A DNA stretch of 59,070 bases, from the NCBI RefSeq assembly GCF_900103455.1, contig NZ_FNHI01000034.1, forward strand, positions 1 to 59,070, written 5' to 3'. Both the position numbers and the translations under genes were made by a program. The notes beneath the pieces were generated by a model. The model ran no database searches. It was not told where the DNA came from and saw only the letters and a list, made by a program, of their open reading frames with translations. Positions 51,619 to 59,070 of the stretch are shown in pieces. Every line of letters begins with the position of its first letter. Within the stretch, counting starts at the first letter, position 1. This DNA is from Streptomyces wuyuanensis (GTDB lineage: Bacteria; Actinomycetota; Actinomycetes; Streptomycetales; Streptomycetaceae).

Positions 51619-51825
51619 TCAGGCTTCCGGGCCGCCCGCCGACGTTCCCGGCGTCGTATCGCTCGATGACTCAGCGGAGGTCTCGCCGCTGCCCACGGTG
51701 GTGCTCAGCTGCGCAGCCACACTGTCCACGAGGTCGGCGGGGAGTCGACCGTCGATCGCCGATGCCGACCAGCGCGCCGGCTCGTCGGGCTCAGAGGGTT
51801 GCTCCTGCTCGTGATCTAGTGCCAA
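51619..51825 (-). CDS. Small 68-aa protein next to the trypco cassette
   Basis: From TTG 51825, with GAGGAG 5 bp upstream, the frame encodes a 68-aa acidic protein (LDHEQEQPSEPDEPARW, SAIDGRLPADLVDSVAAQL, then a Ser/Thr-rich tail ending SAGGPEA). Its stop is 8 bp from the stop of the protease gene, convergent. The size, the acidic leader-like first half and the Ser/Thr-rich tail would fit a small regulatory peptide or a peptide-product precursor, but no modifying enzyme is nearby. Unknown family. Confidence 0.5.
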   Translation of the reverse strand: MALDHEQEQPSEPDEPARWSASAIDGRLPADLVDSVAAQLSTTVGSGETSAESSSDTTPGTSAGGPEA

Positions 51826-52107
51826 CTCGACTCCTCTGCTGGTCCCAAGTCCCCAGTGTCGCGCACGGCAGCCCTTGGCACCAGGGCCCGGCCGGGCTTC
51901 GCCCGGGTGGTCACCAGGGATCGCCCCGGGCGGGATTCCGCCCGGCGTGCGGCCGGCCAGCCGGTGAGCGGGCCTTGCGGCGGGAGTACGGCGTGGCGAT
52001 CGGTGCGGCTGGGCGGGCCTTCCTTCGCGCACACCGGCTGCGGCGAAGTGGACGCTTGCACTGATGCCGATCCCGAATTTCGGCTCTGGCCGCGATTCCG
52101 TGATGAG
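51826..52107. other. Intergenic region with GC-rich hairpins
   Basis: Two compact hairpins, 51892-51906 (6-bp arms) and 51926-51945 (perfect 8-bp arms CCGGGCGG, 4-nt loop), lie upstream of the small TTG gene. No supported ORF. They could be terminators or structured leader. Confidence 0.4.
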
Positions 52108-53473
52108 GGTGTGTCAATTTAACGGCTGACCTTGGTTGTTGAGGTTCAGTTGTTGGCCGGGGTGAGTCGGCCTTCGAAGGCGATCTGGAAGGCGTTCAAG
52201 GGTGCCTTCCAGCGCATGGTCCACCTCTTGCGGCCCTTGCCGGTCGGGTCGAGGCTCATCAGCGCCATGTAGACGCATTTGAGGGCGGCGGTCTCCGAGG
52301 GGAAGTGCCCGCGGGCGCGAACGGCTTTGCGTATCCGCGCGTTGACGCTCTCGACCGCGTTCGTGCTGCAGATGACCTTGCGGATCTCGACGTCGAAGGA
52401 GAGGAAGGGCACGAACTCGGCCCAGGCGTCCGACCACAGCTTCACGATTGCCGGATACTTGCGGCCCCATGCCTCCTGGAACTCCAGGAACCGCTCGGTC
52501 GCCGCGTCCTCGCTGGGTGCGGTGTCGACGGGCTTGAGGGCCTTGGCGACCTTGTCCCAGTCCTGGCGGGCCGCGTAGCGGAAGCTGTTCCGCAGCAGGT
52601 GAACGACACATGTTTGAACAATCGTGCGAGGCCAGACGGTCTCCACCGCGTCGGGCAGGCCCTTGAGTCCGTCGCAGACCAGCATCAGCACGTCGTCCAG
52701 GCCGCGGTTCTTCAGCTCGGTGAAGACGTGCAGCCAGTACTTGGCGCCCTCGCCACCGTCTCCGGCCCAGATGCCGAGGATGTCGCGGGTGCCGTCCACG
52801 GTCACCGCCATCACCACGTAAATGGACGGTTCGCCACCTGCCCATCGCGGATCTTCACGTTGATGGCGTCAACGAACAGGACCGGGTAGACGCGGTCGAG
52901 GGGGCGGTTCTGCCATTCGGCCGTGCCCTCCATGACCTTGTCCGTGATGGTGGAGATCGTCTGCTTGGACACCTCGGCGCCGTAGACCTCGGCCAGGTGG
53001 GCGGAGATCTCTCCGTGCGTGAGCCCCTTCGCGGACAGGGACAGCACCATCTCGTCGACGCCGGTCAGCCGGCGCTGCCGCTTCTTGACGTTCTGCGGCT
53101 CGAATGTGCCGGCCACATCCCTCGGCACCTTCACCTCGACCGGGCCGACGTCGGTCAGCACCGTCTTGGCGCGGGTGCCGTTGCGGCTGTTGCCGTTGTT
53201 CTTCCCGGCCGGGTCGTGCTTCTCGTAGCCGACGTGGTCGGTGATCTCGCCCTCCAGGGCGGACTCCAACACCCGCTTCGTCAGCTGCTGCAACAGCCCG
53301 CCCTCGCCCGTCAGCTGCAGGCCCTCGTTCCGGGCCCGGTCGACCAGCATCGCGATCAACGGCTCGTCCGACGCAGCCGCATCAACCGACTCGGCCGCGG
53401 GCTCTTGCTCGATCTTCATCTCACTCACTTGGCGTCTCCATGATCAACAGATCCGCCGTTGATTAGACACTCC
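52108..53473 (-). mobile_element. IS256-family (mutator) insertion sequence
   Basis: Left end GGTGTGTCAATTTAACGGCTG (from 52109) and right end, reversed, GGAGTGTCTAATCAACGGCG (to about 53473) are imperfect inverted repeats of mutator type. They enclose one transposase gene that has a single frameshift. No clear 8-bp target duplication is seen. On its right side lies an IS982-like relic. Confidence 0.85.
52146..53428 (-). pseudogene. IS256-family transposase, frameshifted
   Basis: The N-terminal frame (53428-52820) reads LLQQLTKRVLESALEGEI, GYEKHDPAGKNNGNSRNG and the catalytic Asp in PVLFVDAINVKIRDG. The C-terminal frame (52817-52146) has the second Asp in LMLVCDGLKGLPDAV and the Glu in VICSTNAVESVNARIRK. 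They meet at 52817-52825, where AACCGTCCATTTACGTGG lacks one base (CGTCCCATT expected). This one-base loss would destroy function; a sequencing error is possible. Length otherwise matches the family (about 420 aa). Confidence 0.88.
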
Positions 53474-53761
53474 CACCTGGTCACCACTGCCGAGGGCATG
53501 CCCGTCACCTGGTGCCTGGCCAACCCGAAGATCGGGGAGCGGGAGGTGATGGCCGCACTGCTGGAACGCGACCACCACCTCGTGCGATCCGGGCAGGTGA
53601 TCCTCGCGGACAAGGGCTTCGCAGGGAAGGAGTTCGAGGCTCACCTCACCGAACGGCTCGGCGTTCATCTCGTGCGGCCCGACCGCAAGGACGAGCCGGC
53701 CCGCCACGGGAAGATCGCCCGTGTCCGCCAGTGGATCGAAGCCGTCATCGGACTCATTCAT
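53474..53761 (+). pseudogene. IS982-like transposase relic
   Basis: The frame reads TTAEGMPVTWCLANPKIGE, EVMAALLERDHHLVRSGQ and the catalytic Asp in VILADKGFAGKEFE, then RLGVHLVRPDRKDEPARHG and IARVRQWIEAVIGLI. This is the second half of an IS982-type DDE transposase. It is cut at the left by the IS256 end and at the right at about 53761, just before the deacetylase gene. Dead fragment. Confidence 0.82.
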
Positions 53762-53772
53762 CTAGCGGCTCC

Positions 53773-54546
53773 TCAAGGACGGTACACCTCACCGGGGTTG
53801 GCCTTGCAGGGCGCGAGCAGCTCGGGCACGGTGACGAATGTGTAGCCGCGCTTCTTCAGTTCGTCGATGATTCCGGGGACGGCGGGCACGGTTCCGTCGT
53901 AGATGTCGTGCAGCAGGATGATGCCGTCCCGCCCGGCCTGGTCGAGTATCCGGCTCTTGATGAGCTCGGAGTCGGTGGTGGAGTAGTCCTTGGCGGTGGC
54001 GCTCCACAGGATCTGGGCGAGGCCGAGCTCCCGGCTGACCTGGGTGACGTCGTCGTTGGTCCGGCCCTGCGGCGGGCGCATCAGGGTAGGTCGAAGGCCG
54101 GTGATCTTCGCGATGGCTTCCTGCGTACGGGAGAGCTCGTTGCGTATTTCATCGGTGTCGAGTTCGTCGAGCCGGCGGTGCGACCAGGTGTGATTGGCCA
54201 CTTCATGGCCCTCGGCGGCGATACGCCGTACGACGTCAGGGTGTTTGAGCACGTGGTTCTTGCCGAGCAGGAAGAAGGTCGCGTGAACCTTCTTCTCCTT
54301 CAGGGTGTCGAGCAGCTCCGGGGTGTGCTTGCCGGGCCCGGCGTCGAAGGTCAGGGCTATGCACTTGGCCTTCGCACAGTCGGTGCCGCCCGCGGCTGAC
54401 AGGGACAGGGACGCCGCATCCGACGCGCTGTCGCGGGCGGCCGAAGGCGACGTGGTCTCCATCGAGCAGCCGCCGAGCGTCAGCGCGAGTGCTGCGACGG
54501 CGGCCGCGACGGCGGCGACCTTGGACTTCTTCCTGCTTTCGGGCAT
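53773..54546 (-). CDS. Polysaccharide deacetylase (NodB domain) lipoprotein
   Basis: A 257-aa exported enzyme that removes acetyl groups from peptidoglycan or other wall polymers. The lipoprotein signal has lipobox TLGGC (Cys near 27). The NodB domain has all motifs: IALTFDAGPGKHTPELL (Asp pair), HEVANHTWSHRRLDEL (two His ligands), LMRPPQGRTND and IILLHDIYDGTVPAV. ATG 54546 is the start. It acts at the outer face of the membrane. It is flanked by IS relics on the left and unassigned sequence on the right; regulation is not visible. Confidence 0.93.
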   Translation of the reverse strand: MPESRKKSKVAAVAAAVAALALTLGGCSMETTSPSAARDSASDAASLSLSAAGGTDCAKAKCIALTFDAGPGKHTPELLDTLKEKKVHATFFLLGKNHVLKHPDVVRRIAAEGHEVANHTWSHRRLDELDTDEIRNELSRTQEAIAKITGLRPTLMRPPQGRTNDDVTQVSRELGLAQILWSATAKDYSTTDSELIKSRILDQAGRDGIILLHDIYDGTVPAVPGIIDELKKRGYTFVTVPELLAPCKANPGEVYRP

Positions 54547-54888
54547 GCCGAATATCCCCTCGATGGTCTTGAGTGGTGGTCATCGGGCTATACGCACGAT
54601 GTCTACATGTGGTGCACAGCGGGCTTCGCGGAGCGGCTTATCGCTTCCCGATCATTGACGGGCCGTAAGAATGATGCTGCCGTGGAGCGTGGAGACCTTC
54701 CGGAGGTCATCCCAGTGGACGGCCACAGGATGGAACCCCCACGTCTGGCGGGACCGGCTCCCGTCGAAGCGCCAGAACATCTGCCCTCGCCTCGGCCGCA
54801 CGCCACTGAAGGAAATGGACTTCACAATTGGCAAGTTCGCCTCGGTGATGGGCGCGTAGGGAGGCCCGGCCGTAATCCGACCCTGGCG
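54547..54888. other. Region upstream of the deacetylase with two weak ORFs
   Basis: A minus ORF (54652-54834; QMFWRFDGSRSRQTWGFH) and a plus ORF (54671-54859; ETFRRSSQWTATGWNPHVW) overlap here and both look semi-natural; neither has a good start or family. One is a shadow, and the region may be a gene remnant. Confidence 0.3.
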
Positions 54889-55107
54889 ACCGGGTACTTC
54901 GTGGATCCGGCTGCCGCATGCCGGGTCGCCGCCCTGGCGATGCGCAGGGCAGCGGCCCGACAGGGCGAGTTCGAGGAGTTCGCGGTCGCGCTCCGGGAGG
55001 CCCTGGCGGACCTCCCGGAGCAGAAGCTGACCTACCGGGGATCCGCCGACGTCACTCCGTCCGCAGCCCGTCCGGGCGCATCAGGCGCCACAGTGGCGGC
55101 AGGCTGA
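54889..55107 (+). pseudogene. Possible C-terminal gene remnant
   Basis: A plus frame with very high third-position GC reads VDPAAACRVAALAMRRAA, EFEEFAVALREALADLPEQ and ends past the convergent permease stop. It looks like the helical C-terminus of a former protein; no credible start or upstream domain exists. Family unknown. Confidence 0.35.
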
Positions 55108-57373
55108 GCAGTGTCACCAGCAGTACGACCCCGGCTCCGACCCCGGCCATCGCGGCGACCGGCACCCAGTCGACGGTCACCCGGACGCTCGCCATCTTTA
55201 GCAGCACCGTGCCGAGGGCCACGCCCACGGCCGACGAGAGCAGCAGTGCGAGGGCGACCGGTACCGCGGTCTGACAGAGGACCGACATACTCAAGGTCGA
55301 GCGGCGGGTGCCGAAGGCGACGAGCGCGGACAGGAGTTTCCTGCGTTCGCGTAGTTGCTCGAGCTGGGAGACGAGCAGGCTGACCCCGATCAGCAGCAGT
55401 ACACAGGTCGCTCCGATGAACAGTCCGGTGCGGATCGACTCGAAGCGGTCCGACCGCTCGGTGGCCTGGAGCTGCATCAGGCGCAGCGTCGGATCGGCCT
55501 TGCGGACGGCCGTCCGGGCCCGCTCGGCGGCCTGCGGCACGGAGGGGTCCAGCCGGATGTAGATGTCCGCCCCCTGTCCCCGGCCGAGGCCCTTCGGCAC
55601 GGCCTTCGTGGTTGCGAGGATGCCGCTGCGTTCCAGACCGGTGGGGTCGCTGCGGCTCGTGGCCACCTTCGCGGATGCTGGCAGGGTCCAGGCGACCGGC
55701 CTGTGGCCGCTGTCGTCGCCGAGGTTTACTGCATAGACCGTCCGGCCGGGTTTCGCCACCGCCGCGGTGGACTCATCGTTCCAGCCGCCGCGCAGCACGA
55801 ACGTATCGCCGTCCTTACAGGAGGGCAGGTGCGCCACCTCGCGCAGCGCGTCGCAGCTGCCCATGGTGAGATTGGCGATCATCGTCCGGTCCTTCGGAGA
55901 CCTGGCGAGGTGGGTCTCGCTCAGCGCGGTCGCCTCGGCGACGCCCTTGGTTCCGCCGATCTCGCGGGCGATGGCCTCTGCGCGGCCGGCGGCGGCGTCG
56001 CCGGGACCGGCGGAGGCGGAGATCGCGGCGCGCGAGGGGTCGTTGCCCGTGTTCCTGCTGTACATGCCCTCGACGCCCGTGAACATCATCTGCAGGGCGA
56101 TCGCGCCGGCGATCGCGACGGCGATGCCGTTGACCAGTCGTGCCGCGGCGGCGCTGCTCATCTGGAGTCGGCGGACGGCCAGTTGCCAGGAGACCGGGCC
56201 GCCGCCGAGCCGGGAGGCCACGGTCTCCACCAGCCAGGGCAGCAGGGCCGTGATCCCGACCAGCAGCATCACCACGCCGGTGCTCACCTGCCCGCGGCTG
56301 AACCCTCCGTTCTCGTTGCCCATGCCGATCATCGGATAGAGCAGTGCGAGCCCTCCTACGGGCAGCAGCAGCCGCCACCACATCCGTCGCCGTGACGGTT
56401 TCGCGGCACGGACCACCCCCAGCGGCTCGATCACCACGCTCCGCATGGCCAGCAGCGTCACGGCGACCGCGGCGGCGGGCACGGCCAGTGCGACAAGGGC
56501 GGCAAGTGCCGGGGACGGATCGAGATCGCCGGGGAACACGCTCCCGTACAGCTCGATCGCGGACGCCGACTGGCGTGCCGCCGCGAAGAACCCGGCCCCG
56601 AGGACCAGCCCGGCCAGTGCTCCGGCGAGTGCCTCGCCCGCCGCGATCCGGCGGGTCATCCAGCCGTCGGCGCCGACCAGGCGCAGCGCGGCGAGTCTGC
56701 GGTCGCGCCGCTCACCGCCGAAGCGCACCGCGGCGGCGATGAACACGGCCACCGGCGTCAGCAGGGCGACGAAGACCAGCACGATCAGCAGGGCGAGGAC
56801 GGGGTCCATCGTCACGGGTTCGGCGGAGCTGCCGAAACCGGTGACCAACTCTCCGCCGAGCTGCTCGAGCGCGTTGCTGCCCTCGTAGTAGGCGAGATCA
56901 GCGGGGCCGAGCAGGCCCTCGTCGCCGATGATCGCGGTGACCTTCGCGTCCAACCGCTCGCGCAGCAGGGTCCCGTCGTCCGACTTCAGCAGCTGGTCAA
57001 GGGCCGGCGAGACGGCCATCTCACCGGGGGCAGGGAACTTCTCCAGGCCCGGCGGCAGCGGTGCGTCGGACCCCTGCGGCATCAGCAGCCTGCCGTGGAT
57101 GTCCTGGCCGCCGAAACGGGTGTCGGCCTCACCCATGAGCAGCGAGTCGTCCCCCGCCTTTTCGCCCGCCGACGCCGTCTGGACGCTGCGGGCGTCGCCG
57201 CGCAGATCGCGCGCGGCGAGGGCGCTGGGGATGGCGGTGGTGACCAGCAGCAGTGCCACGCCCAGGCCTACGCCGATGCCGGTGAGCAGGGTGCGGGTCC
57301 AGCCTTCCCGGCCGCCGCCGACAGCGAACCTGGCGCCCATCAGCAGGTCGCGCGCCCAGATCCGGGCGGTCAT
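55052..57373 (-). CDS. FtsX-like ABC transporter permease
   Basis: A 773-aa membrane protein with the MacB/FtsX-type layout: an N-terminal helix (LTGIGVGLGVALLLVTTAI), a large periplasm-facing domain, then two blocks of membrane helices (LALLIVLVFVALLTPVAVF, ALAALVALAVPAAAVAVTLL) and a second copy at the end (GLFIGATCVLLLIGVSLLV). The ATG at 57373 overlaps the ATPase stop by ATGA. Likely substrate: a lipid, peptide or antimicrobial, as for the family; not determinable here. Confidence 0.92.
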   Translation of the reverse strand: MTARIWARDLLMGARFAVGGGREGWTRTLLTGIGVGLGVALLLVTTAIPSALAARDLRGDARSVQTASAGEKAGDDSLLMGEADTRFGGQDIHGRLLMPQGSDAPLPPGLEKFPAPGEMAVSPALDQLLKSDDGTLLRERLDAKVTAIIGDEGLLGPADLAYYEGSNALEQLGGELVTGFGSSAEPVTMDPVLALLIVLVFVALLTPVAVFIAAAVRFGGERRDRRLAALRLVGADGWMTRRIAAGEALAGALAGLVLGAGFFAAARQSASAIELYGSVFPGDLDPSPALAALVALAVPAAAVAVTLLAMRSVVIEPLGVVRAAKPSRRRMWWRLLLPVGGLALLYPMIGMGNENGGFSRGQVSTGVVMLLVGITALLPWLVETVASRLGGGPVSWQLAVRRLQMSSAAAARLVNGIAVAIAGAIALQMMFTGVEGMYSRNTGNDPSRAAISASAGPGDAAAGRAEAIAREIGGTKGVAEATALSETHLARSPKDRTMIANLTMGSCDALREVAHLPSCKDGDTFVLRGGWNDESTAAVAKPGRTVYAVNLGDDSGHRPVAWTLPASAKVATSRSDPTGLERSGILATTKAVPKGLGRGQGADIYIRLDPSVPQAAERARTAVRKADPTLRLMQLQATERSDRFESIRTGLFIGATCVLLLIGVSLLVSQLEQLRERRKLLSALVAFGTRRSTLSMSVLCQTAVPVALALLLSSAVGVALGTVLLKMASVRVTVDWVPVAAMAGVGAGVVLLVTLLSLPPLWRLMRPDGLRTE

Positions 57374-58056
57374 ACGGCACGTTCCATGTCGCGGGACCTT
57401 CCGTCGCGGACGACGATCTCGCGGTCGGAGTACGCGGCGACGCGGGCCTCGTGGGTGACGAGGACGACGGCGGCGTTGGTGGACCGGGCGGCTTCGGTGA
57501 GCAGCTCCATCACGCGCTCGCCGTTGAGGGAGTCGAGCGCGCCGGTCGGCTCGTCGGCGAACAGCACCCGCGGGCCGGTGACCAGGGAACGGGCCACAGC
57601 GACGCGCTGGCCCTGGCCGCCGGAGACCTCGCCGGGACGCTTGGCGGCGAGGTCGTCGACCTCCAGGCGCTGCATCCACTGCAGGGCGGTGCGCTCGGCC
57701 TCCTTGCGCTTGGTGCCGTTCAGCCGCAGCGGCAGCGCCACGTTCTCGACGCAGGTCAGTTCGGGTACGAGCTGGCCGAACTGGAAGACGAAGCCGAACT
57801 CGCTGCGGCGCAGCGCGCTGCGCTCCGCGTCGTTCATCGCCGACAGCTCACGGCCGTTGTAGGTGATGGTGCCCGAATCGGGGGTGACGATGCCGGCGAG
57901 GCAGTGCAGCAGGGTCGACTTGCCGGAGCCGGAGGGGCCCATGACGGCCACGACCTCGCCCGGATGTATGGAGAACGCGGCCCCGTCCAGGGCGTTGGTG
58001 GGCCCGTAGGCCTTGCGGAGGTCGTCGGCGACGAGCAGGGAGCCGGCGGGTGTCAT
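57370..58056 (-). CDS. ABC transporter ATP-binding protein
   Basis: A 228-aa ATPase of MacB/LolD type. Walker A is MGPSGSGKSTLLHCLAG; the Q loop is FQFGQLVPELT; the signature is EVSGGQGQRVAVARSL; Walker B is RVLFADEPTGALD; the H loop is VLVTHE. ATG 58056 overlaps the PadR stop (ATGA) and its own stop overlaps the permease start, so all three genes are translationally coupled. It energises the adjacent permease. Confidence 0.95.
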   Translation of the reverse strand: MTPAGSLLVADDLRKAYGPTNALDGAAFSIHPGEVVAVMGPSGSGKSTLLHCLAGIVTPDSGTITYNGRELSAMNDAERSALRRSEFGFVFQFGQLVPELTCVENVALPLRLNGTKRKEAERTALQWMQRLEVDDLAAKRPGEVSGGQGQRVAVARSLVTGPRVLFADEPTGALDSLNGERVMELLTEAARSTNAAVVLVTHEARVAAYSDREIVVRDGRSRDMERAV

Positions 58057-58577
58057 GCTGCGACCTCCTTGGCGAGGGCGTCGAGGCGGGCGGCGGCCAG
58101 TTCCAGCCAGCGCAGATCGGCCTCCAGGTGGAACAGCGCGTGGTCGCAGATGAGCTGGTCGGCGAGGTCGCCGCGGCGCTTGCGGTCGGTGAGGATCCGC
58201 ATCAGCCGCAGATGCTCCGAGCGCTGCGTGTCGAGCAGTTCGGCGGCGCTGCGGCCGGTGAGCAGGGCGAGGACGACCTTGGTGTAGAGGGTCGACTGGA
58301 GGTACGGCTCCGGCTTCTCGGGCGTGGCGAGCCACTCGGCGACATCGGTGATGCCGGCTTCGGTGATCGCGTACCGCTTGCGCTCGGGGCCGCCTCCCGC
58401 CTCAATCCCGTCGACCTCGACGAGGCCGTTCTTCAGCAGCCGCGACATCGTCGAGTAGACCTGTCCGTAGTGCAGCGGCCGGTCGTGGCCGAACTTCTCG
58501 TCGAAGGCGCGCTTCAGGTCGTAACCGTGGCGGGGTCCGGACTCCAGGAGCCCGAGGAGCGTGTGACCGATTGACAT
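58053..58577 (-). CDS. PadR-family transcriptional regulator
   Basis: A 174-aa regulator. The winged helix-turn-helix is LLGLLESGPRHGYDLKRAF, GQVYSTMSRLLKNGLVE and GGGPERKRYAITEAG, with a C-terminal dimerisation helix region (Vir_Act_alpha_C type). ATG 58577 (MSIGHTLLGLL) fits the family start. It is first in the operon with the ABC transporter and probably represses it through the palindrome 10-39 bp upstream of its start. The inducer is likely the exported compound; inference. Confidence 0.93.
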   Translation of the reverse strand: MSIGHTLLGLLESGPRHGYDLKRAFDEKFGHDRPLHYGQVYSTMSRLLKNGLVEVDGIEAGGGPERKRYAITEAGITDVAEWLATPEKPEPYLQSTLYTKVVLALLTGRSAAELLDTQRSEHLRLMRILTDRKRRGDLADQLICDHALFHLEADLRWLELAAARLDALAKEVAA

Positions 58578-58586
58578 GACGAGGAC

Positions 58587-58616
58587 TATACACACACCGT
58601 ATACATCGTGTGTATA
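58587..58616. promoter_or_regulatory. Palindromic PadR operator candidate
   Basis: TATACACAC (58587-58595) and GTGTGTATA (58608-58616) form a perfect inverted repeat, centred on a second palindrome GTATAC (58599-58604). The whole 30-bp site is A/T-rich and lies 10 bp upstream of the PadR start, overlapping the expected promoter. Confidence 0.8.
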
Positions 58617-58700
58617 CGCACTGCGTAGAGTCGATCTCCGGACGGGGTTCGTGCAGGTCGGAGCGATTGTCACGATTCGAAGCGGGGGCTGGGGTACCTG

Positions 58701-58972
58701 TGCCGGGCCGGATCCGGAAGGTGATCTGCTCGACGAATGCGATCGAGAGCGTGAACGCCCGCATCCGCAAAGCCGTCCGGCCTCGTGGCCACTCCCGTCG
58801 GAGGCCGCCGCGTTGAAGTGCATCTACATGGCGCTGATGAGCCTGGATCCGACCGGCAAGGGTCGGCGCCGATGGATGATGCGCTGGAAAGCGCCATTGA
58901 ACGCCTTCCGGATCGCTTCGAAGGCCGGCTCACTCCCAACAGCCACTGAAACCTCAACAACCAAGATCAGCC
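58701..58972 (+). pseudogene. IS256-family transposase, C-terminal relic with frameshift
   Basis: The plus frame reads RKVICSTNAIESVNARIRK and AVRPRGH, then after one lost T (about 58787-58791) continues EAAALKCIYMALMSLDPTGK and MRWKAPLNAFRIAS. It resembles the IS256 transposase at 52146-53428 but with clear substitutions. The 3' side (AACCTCAACAACCAAGATC) matches that element's end and stops where an IS3 end begins. Confidence 0.82.
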
Positions 58973-59008
58973 ATTTGAAGTTTCCCCGTGATGCTGGACA
59001 CTCGATGC

Positions 59009-59070
59009 TTACGCTGCGAGGGCGTGTTTTTGCTCGTGTCTCTGCCGGGTCTCCAGCGGGGTGAGGTAGC
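59009..59070 (-). pseudogene. IS3-type transposase OrfB, C-terminal end at window edge
   Basis: The minus frame YLTPLETRQRHEQKHALAA followed by a stop is the typical C-terminus of an IS3-family integrase-core transposase. The sequence to its left (TGTCCAGCATCACGGGG reversed, ending near 58998) is likely the element's terminal repeat. The rest lies beyond the window. Confidence 0.65.

Noticed and set aside
1..59070. CRISPR arrays, tRNA or rRNA genes
   Set aside because: No regularly spaced repeats, cloverleaf-like sequences with matching arms or rRNA-like stretches were noticed by eye; I could not run a dedicated scan.

Overview
The window is high-GC DNA with strong G/C bias at third codon positions, many GTG/TTG starts and actinobacterial families (LAL-type LuxR regulator, LamG/RHS secreted pair, trypco conflict proteins). 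A Streptomyces-like actinomycete is the best guess. The density of insertion sequences (IS) and polymorphic toxins suggests an accessory region such as a chromosome arm; that is inference.

Layout. (1) 1-2915: an XRE-family regulator gene cut in two by a complete IS21-family element (95-2773, perfect ends, 5-bp target duplication) that also carries a 140-aa passenger ORF. Repeated operator-like 17-mers lie upstream of the regulator. (2) 3.0-4.4 kb: overlapping relics of IS256, ISL3 and IS5 types. (3) 4.5-19.0 kb (minus strand): a secreted LamG protein gene, a giant RHS/Hint toxin gene and a probable immunity gene. A second IS21-family element (12378-15568) with two passenger ORFs has disrupted the LamG gene. 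(4) 19.3-26.7 kb: IS701 debris, a lipoprotein, a PD-(D/E)XK-type nuclease protein, a 989-aa LuxR/ATPase regulator and a small secreted protein. (5) 26.8-28.0 kb: an IS630 element sitting against a reverse-transcriptase fragment. (6) 28.2-36.1 kb: an amidohydrolase, a TetR regulator divergent from a hemerythrin/PPOX pair (PPOX frameshifted), an AOC-barrel secreted protein, an alpha/beta hydrolase with a frameshifted signal peptide, and a two-component system. (7) 36.2-39.4 kb: an ISL3 element, two tiny membrane-protein genes, a gene broken by an in-frame TAG, and an IS3 relic. (8) 39.5-45.4 kb: a second RHS toxin with a DNA/RNA non-specific endonuclease tip and a DUF1963-like immunity gene. (9) 46.3-48.3 kb: queF-queC divergent from queD (7-deazaguanine pathway; no queE here). 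(10) 48.3-51.6 kb: a two-gene trypco1 plus trypsin/NTPase/repeat cassette, the most system-like locus in the window. (11) 52.1-59.1 kb: a frameshifted IS256 element, an IS982-like relic, a polysaccharide deacetylase lipoprotein, a PadR-ABC transporter operon with a clear palindromic operator, and IS256/IS3 relics at the edge.

How the genes work together: two toxin/immunity sets, one nuclease protein and one protease-coupled NTPase cassette are all conflict-type functions. The regulators sit next to their likely targets (XRE and PadR beside palindromes at their own promoters, TetR divergent from the hemerythrin operon). Much of the remainder is IS debris, and several genes carry single-base lesions (PPOX, alpha/beta hydrolase, the TAG-interrupted gene, the IS630 and IS256 transposases). 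Those could be real decay or sequencing error.
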